From: Rhodanobacter sp. T12-5
GTDB taxonomy: Bacteria > Pseudomonadota > Gammaproteobacteria > Xanthomonadales > Rhodanobacteraceae
Assembly: GCF_008329435.1 (NCBI RefSeq)
Contig: NZ_NPKN01000002.1
Span: forward strand, 682,001 to 746,000
DNA: 64,000 nucleotides
Direction: 5' to 3'
The translations under genes were made by a program, and so were the position numbers. Positions 62,374 to 64,000 of the stretch are shown in pieces (position 1 is the first letter of the stretch; each line of letters begins with the position of its first letter). A model generated the notes under the pieces. That model was not told the DNA's origin. It saw nothing but the letters and a program-made list of their open reading frames with translations, and did not search any database.

Positions 62374-63810
62374 TCAGCCAGCCAGCGCGAAGCGGGTTAC
62401 CCGCTTGGCCGGATCGGCCTCGACCAGAGTCACCTTGACGTCGGCACCCAGCGGCAGCGCAGCGACTGCCGATACGCGGGCCTCGATCGCCGGATCGCGC
62501 ACCATCACCACGCCGCAGGTGGGATCCTTGTCGGCGACCTCGACGATCGCGCCGGCGAAAATCTCGCCCAGGCGCGGCGCCAGCACGGAGGCTTCGGCCA
62601 GATCGAGGATGGCTTTCTCATACTGCCGCGCGCGATGACCGGAGGCCTGCATCGTGGCCGGCAGGTCCGGCAAGGCGGCCAATGCCCAGCCCGGCACCGG
62701 CTGTTTCGCACACAATGCCAGGCACACTTCACCGGTGTAGCGATCGACCAGTCGACGCAGCGGCGCGGTCGCGTGGGTGTATTCGCCGGCCAGCGCCGAA
62801 TGCATCGGCTGCTCCGGCAGCGCGCCGTCGAACGCTGCGTAGCCGGCACCGCGCAGGACGGTGGTGCAGGCGGTCAGCATCGCCACGTGGGTGTCGTTGG
62901 ACGGGTCCAGCGAGCGGATGAAGCCGGGATAGTCCAGCGCCTCCGGCCAGGCAATGCCAAGCGCGCGGGCGGTGATGCGCAGGCGCTGGATCGCGTGCGG
63001 GTCCGGTTCGGGCAAGGTGCGCAGCAGGCCGACCTTCGCCTGCACCATCAGGTGCGCGGCGGCCATGCCGGTCAGCAGCGAAATCTGTTCGTTCCAGTCC
63101 TCGATCGCCAGGCGCGCGCGGAACGCCAGTATCCAGCGACCGTCGACCACGCTGATTTCCTGCTCCGGCAACGGCAGGCTGACGCCGCCGCGGGCCAGTT
63201 CGCGACGCTGGCGCAGCTCGCCGACCTCGCGCAATACCGCCCACATCGGATCGGCCGTGCCGGCGTCGACGAGTTGCTGCACGCCGGCATAGTCGAGCTT
63301 GGCGCGACTCTTCACGAGCGCGCGCCGCACGTCCACGGCGACGCCTTCGCCGGTCTTGTCCAGATCGATCGTCCACAGCAGCGCCGGGCGCAACTGCCCC
63401 GGCAGCAGCGAGGCGGCCGCTTCGGACAAGACCTTCGGGTGCAGCGGAATCTTCGCGTCCGCGCCGTACAGGGTCTCGCCGCGCCGGTGCGCCTCCAGGT
63501 CGACCGGATCGCCCGGCGCGACGAACGCGGCGACGTCGGCGATGGCGTAATACACCCGGTAGCCGCCATCACTGCGCTCGACGAACATCGCCTGATCCAG
63601 ATCCATCGCATCCGGCGGGTCGATCGTTACCAGCGGAATGTCGCTGCGATCCAGTTCGGGCAGGCGCGGATTCGCGGCCGCCGCTGCGGCCGCCGCCTCG
63701 ACCTCCGGCGGAAACGCCGATGGCAGTTTCAATTCATCCTGGATGTTGTGCATGCCCTGGGCGAGTACGGGGTCGGCGGGCTGGATGCGGATGCGGCGCG
63801 TGGTCGGCAC
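62374..63810 (-). CDS. Short RNB-domain ribonuclease (RNase II/R family)
   Basis: 478 residues, far shorter than RNase II (~640) or RNase R (~800). The RNB domain begins at about 55 with VTIDPPDAMDLDQAMFVE (catalytic Asp cluster) and extends to about 410 with LAGEYTHATAPLRRLVDRY (Arg cluster). A small C-terminal OB-like part (about 415-478, GEIFAGAIVEVADKDPTCGVVMV) may stand for the S1 domain. The N-terminal cold-shock domains are missing. Likely a 3'-5' exoribonuclease with a specialised substrate. Divergent from a gene at the window edge. Confidence 0.85.
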   Translation of the reverse strand: MPTTRRIRIQPADPVLAQGMHNIQDELKLPSAFPPEVEAAAAAAAANPRLPELDRSDIPLVTIDPPDAMDLDQAMFVERSDGGYRVYYAIADVAAFVAPGDPVDLEAHRRGETLYGADAKIPLHPKVLSEAAASLLPGQLRPALLWTIDLDKTGEGVAVDVRRALVKSRAKLDYAGVQQLVDAGTADPMWAVLREVGELRQRRELARGGVSLPLPEQEISVVDGRWILAFRARLAIEDWNEQISLLTGMAAAHLMVQAKVGLLRTLPEPDPHAIQRLRITARALGIAWPEALDYPGFIRSLDPSNDTHVAMLTACTTVLRGAGYAAFDGALPEQPMHSALAGEYTHATAPLRRLVDRYTGEVCLALCAKQPVPGWALAALPDLPATMQASGHRARQYEKAILDLAEASVLAPRLGEIFAGAIVEVADKDPTCGVVMVRDPAIEARVSAVAALPLGADVKVTLVEADPAKRVTRFALAG

Positions 63811-63964
63811 GATGGTCTTCCTGGCATGACGTCGGTCGGCGATCCGGCAGCGGGCCGCCCGTGTGGCACAACTCTACGAATATACACGCCGAGGCCGGGG
63901 CTACCGCAGACGTCGCGCTGGGTGTAGAAACTCCAACGGGATCCTCTGCCATCGACAACTCCCC

Positions 63965-64000
63965 ATGACCGACACACCGCTGCTGATCCGCCTGGCCGAA
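63965..64000 (+). CDS. Start of a gene running off the window (first 12 codons)
   Basis: ATG at 63965 opens MTDTPLLIRLAE and continues past the edge. It is divergent from the RNB ribonuclease with 154 bp between. Too little is visible to identify it; no strong ribosome-binding site is apparent. Confidence 0.35.
   Translation, partial: MTDTPLLIRLAE

Overview
The window is GC-rich gammaproteobacterial chromosome. Gene content and order (purL, lptF/lptG opposite pepA-holC, cstA with its small ybdD partner, xerD beside an RDD protein, intracellular PHB depolymerase), together with GTRGGAGC-type palindromes, point to the Xanthomonadales/Lysobacterales, most likely a Rhodanobacter- or Dyella-like member of the Rhodanobacteraceae. 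The genus cannot be fixed from the sequence alone. Most of the window is core chromosome. The only clear accessory island lies at about 47.7-53.7 kb.

Layout. 1-9.5 kb: 3' end of ettA, pyrF, secreted proteins, an alpha/beta hydrolase, a LysR regulator divergent from a SnoaL-like/MFS pair, a secreted metallopeptidase-like protein, and an N-terminally truncated FtrA-type regulator. 9.6-31.3 kb: housekeeping genes (def, cstA-ybdD, EamA exporter, glycosyltransferase, purL, dsbC, xerD, methyltransferase, phaZ, ltaE, lptG-lptF, pepA-holC). 31.3-40.4 kb: a 288-bp element with 31-bp perfect inverted arms, a large beta-propeller hybrid histidine kinase, and a five-gene operon in which two DUF697-type GTPases flank a YceI / cytochrome b561 / YceI core. 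40.4-47.6 kb: a glutaredoxin-like protein, sdaA, and an ECF41 sigma-factor locus (cupin, carboxymuconolactone-decarboxylase-like protein, LysR, NAD(P)-binding epimerase-like protein, GST, OsmC). Two promoter matches of the ECF41 type occur there.

48.5-53.65 kb is a chromosomal integron. It has a complete integron integrase, an attI-like site, and seven attC sites of one sequence family separating cassettes whose genes all run on the minus strand, away from the integrase. The cassettes encode small proteins: a Rap1a/Tai-like secreted protein, a DUF6429-like protein, a DinB-fold protein, three small membrane proteins and several unknowns. The array's distal end is eroded. 53.7-64 kb: two tandem proline-rich membrane-anchored paralogues, an EF-G-like GTPase, a bacterial SET-domain protein, a lipoprotein/acyl-CoA dehydrogenase pair behind a PsrA-type operator, and a short RNB ribonuclease.

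Three dispersed repeat types recur: GTRGGAGC palindromes (four copies, one holding a heptamer array with many GGG runs), a GAGTGAG/CTCACTC inverted-repeat family (three copies), and the integron attC family. No rRNA, tRNA, transposase, prophage or CRISPR array was seen.
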